Shown here: positions 11,213-12,476 of the stretch, piece by piece | How positions within the stretch are numbered: position 1 is the first letter of the stretch | Layout: every line of letters begins with the position of its first letter | Assembly (NCBI GenBank): GCA_025057405.1 | Contig: JANWXV010000006.1 | Coordinates: forward strand, 1 to 12,476 | Direction of reading: 5' to 3' | DNA: 12,476 nucleotides | Source of the DNA: Candidatus Bipolaricaulota bacterium | GTDB taxonomy: Bacteria > Bipolaricaulota > Bipolaricaulia > RBG-16-55-9 > DRXL01 | The notes under the pieces: model-generated | Told to the model about the DNA's origin: nothing | What the model saw: the letters and a program-made list of their open reading frames with translations, nothing else | The model's database searches: none | Translations under genes and position numbers: made by a program

Positions 11213-12476
11213 GCGAACAACCCCAAGAAGAGATGCTCGATATATCCGACTTGAAGCAAAAAGAGATCTCGGAGCTGCGCAGTCTAGCCGAGCGGTTTAA
11301 CATCAACGGGCGAGGGCGCATCAAGAAAGAAGAGCTGGTCTTTGCGATCTTGAAAGCCCAAGCCGAGAAGAAAGGCCTGCACTTCAAAGACGGTGTTTTA
11401 GAGATTCTGCCCGAGGGCGGGTTCGGCTTCTTGCGCGACAAGTCATGTCTGCCGGGTTCGCACGATATTTATGTCTCCCCTTCGCAGATCAAGCGCTTCG
11501 GCCTCAAAGACGGCGATATCGTCAGCGGCGTCGTGCGCCCCCCCAAGGACGACGAAAAGTACTGCGCTCTTCTGAAAGTCGAAGCGATCAATTTCGAAGA
11601 CCCCGAAGTCGTCCGCAGTCGGGTCGCCTTCGAAGATTTGATCCCCTATCATCCCAACAAGCATCTCAAATTGGAACACGATCCCGATGAGCTGTCCACG
11701 AGAATTATTGATCTCTTTGCGCCCATCGGCAAGGGCCAGCGCGGGCTGATCGTCTCGCCGCCCAAGGCCGGCAAGACTACTCTTCTTAAGCACATCGCGC
11801 ACGGGATCATCGCCAATCACCCCGAAGTCTATCTCATCGTGCTCTTGGTGGACGAGCGCCCCGAAGAAGTCACGGACTTTCGCGAATCCATCTCTTCAGG
11901 AGACGTGGTCGCCGCGACGTTCGACCAGAAGCCCGAAATCCATTGCAAGATCGCCGAGTTAGTGATCGCCAAAGCCAAGAGACTTGTGGAGATGGGGCGG
12001 GACGTCGTGATCTTGATGGACTCGATCACGCGGCTGGCGCGCGCGTATAATCTCGCGATCTCCCCCAGCGGCAAGCTGCTCTCCGGGGGCATGGACCCCA
12101 CAGCGCTCTACAAGCCCAAGGAGTTCTTCGGCGCGGCGCGCAACATCAAAGACGGCGGCAGCTTGACGATCATCGGGACAGCCTTGGTGGACACCGGCTC
12201 GCGCTTGGATCAGGTCGTCTTTGAAGAGTTCAAAGGCACCGGCAATATGGAGCTGGTGCTGGAGCGCGACTTGGCCAATAAGCGCATCTTCCCCGCGATT
12301 GATCTGGAAGTCTCCGGCACGCGCAAAGAAGAGCTGCTCCTGTCGGAGAAGACCCTCAAGCGCGTCTGGGTCCTGAGAAAACTCATCGGCGACATGAACG
12401 ACAAGCAGAAAGCGTTGGAATGGATCATCTCGCGCATGATGCAGACCAAGACCAACGAGCAGTTCTTGGAGCTTAT
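11209..12476 (+). CDS. rho: Transcription termination factor Rho (3' end cut by window)
   Basis: 422 codons are visible with no stop; the last residues, TKTNEQFLELI, correspond to the very end of known Rho proteins, so only a few codons are missing. Rho is a hexameric RNA-dependent ATPase that ends transcription. Domains: an N-terminal Rho_N helix bundle (about 8-50, DLKQKEISELRSLAERF), a cold-shock-like primary RNA-binding domain (about 60-125, GGFGFLRD), and the ATPase core with Walker A SPPKAGKTTL (Lys189) and Walker B VVILMDSITRLARAYN (Asp271). The secondary RNA-binding loop region follows (LLSGGMDP, with GAARNIKDGGSLTIIGTAL). There is no large insertion. The start ATG (11209) has AGGAGG 8 nt upstream. 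Confidence 0.97.
   Translation, partial: MSEQPQEEMLDISDLKQKEISELRSLAERFNINGRGRIKKEELVFAILKAQAEKKGLHFKDGVLEILPEGGFGFLRDKSCLPGSHDIYVSPSQIKRFGLKDGDIVSGVVRPPKDDEKYCALLKVEAINFEDPEVVRSRVAFEDLIPYHPNKHLKLEHDPDELSTRIIDLFAPIGKGQRGLIVSPPKAGKTTLLKHIAHGIIANHPEVYLIVLLVDERPEEVTDFRESISSGDVVAATFDQKPEIHCKIAELVIAKAKRLVEMGRDVVILMDSITRLARAYNLAISPSGKLLSGGMDPTALYKPKEFFGAARNIKDGGSLTIIGTALVDTGSRLDQVVFEEFKGTGNMELVLERDLANKRIFPAIDLEVSGTRKEELLLSEKTLKRVWVLRKLIGDMNDKQKALEWIISRMMQTKTNEQFLEL

Overview
This is a bacterial chromosome segment of moderately high GC. The evidence is sigma70-type promoters with hexamers mostly 17 bp apart, Shine-Dalgarno sites at several genes, and bacterial housekeeping genes (rho, glyA, rpiB, proC). 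I cannot name the species. A 1074-residue tricorn-type protease, leaderless starts and a zinc-ribbon threonine-synthase-like enzyme suggest a deep-branching or environmental lineage rather than a well-known model organism, but that is inference.

Left edge (1-500). A cyclic-di-GMP class I (GEMM) riboswitch lies on the minus strand at 331-406. It has its own promoter (426-455) and sits upstream of a gene that starts at 139 with a strong ribosome binding site and runs off the window. The first 46 codons encode a basic stretch followed by a hydrophobic segment, as in an exported or membrane protein. A 75-bp palindromic repeat (161-235) lies in the leader. A perfect consensus promoter (54-82) points rightward, antisense to the start of this gene.

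497-2090, minus strand: a two-gene operon, dinB-like then a zinc-ribbon threonine-synthase-like PLP enzyme, joined by a TGATG stop/start overlap and driven by a very good promoter.

2098-4163: a small defence and toxin-antitoxin cluster. On the minus strand is a decayed Phd/YefM-RelE pair: the antitoxin is frameshifted at its start and the toxin has lost its N-terminal half. Divergent from it is a three-gene operon: a SIR2-type (NADase-like) protein whose last codons overlap hicB, followed closely by hicA. This SIR2-hicB-hicA unit is the best candidate for an undescribed system here.

4171-7514: a tricorn protease homologue with its own promoter, a C-rich hairpin in the leader and a near-perfect Shine-Dalgarno site.

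7680-8681: proC on the minus strand and, divergently, a glycosyltransferase. Between their promoters lies a second, 97-bp copy of the palindromic repeat seen at 161-235. proC looks leaderless; the glycosyltransferase has at most a very short leader.

8682-11015: an operon of glycosyltransferase, rpiB (pentose phosphate isomerase) and glyA (serine hydroxymethyltransferase), with a 1-base gap and then a 4-base overlap.

11029-12476: the transcription terminator rho, with its own promoter and a leader of about 145 nt that contains a possible 14-codon upstream peptide. The rho gene is cut by the window edge only a few codons before its expected end.
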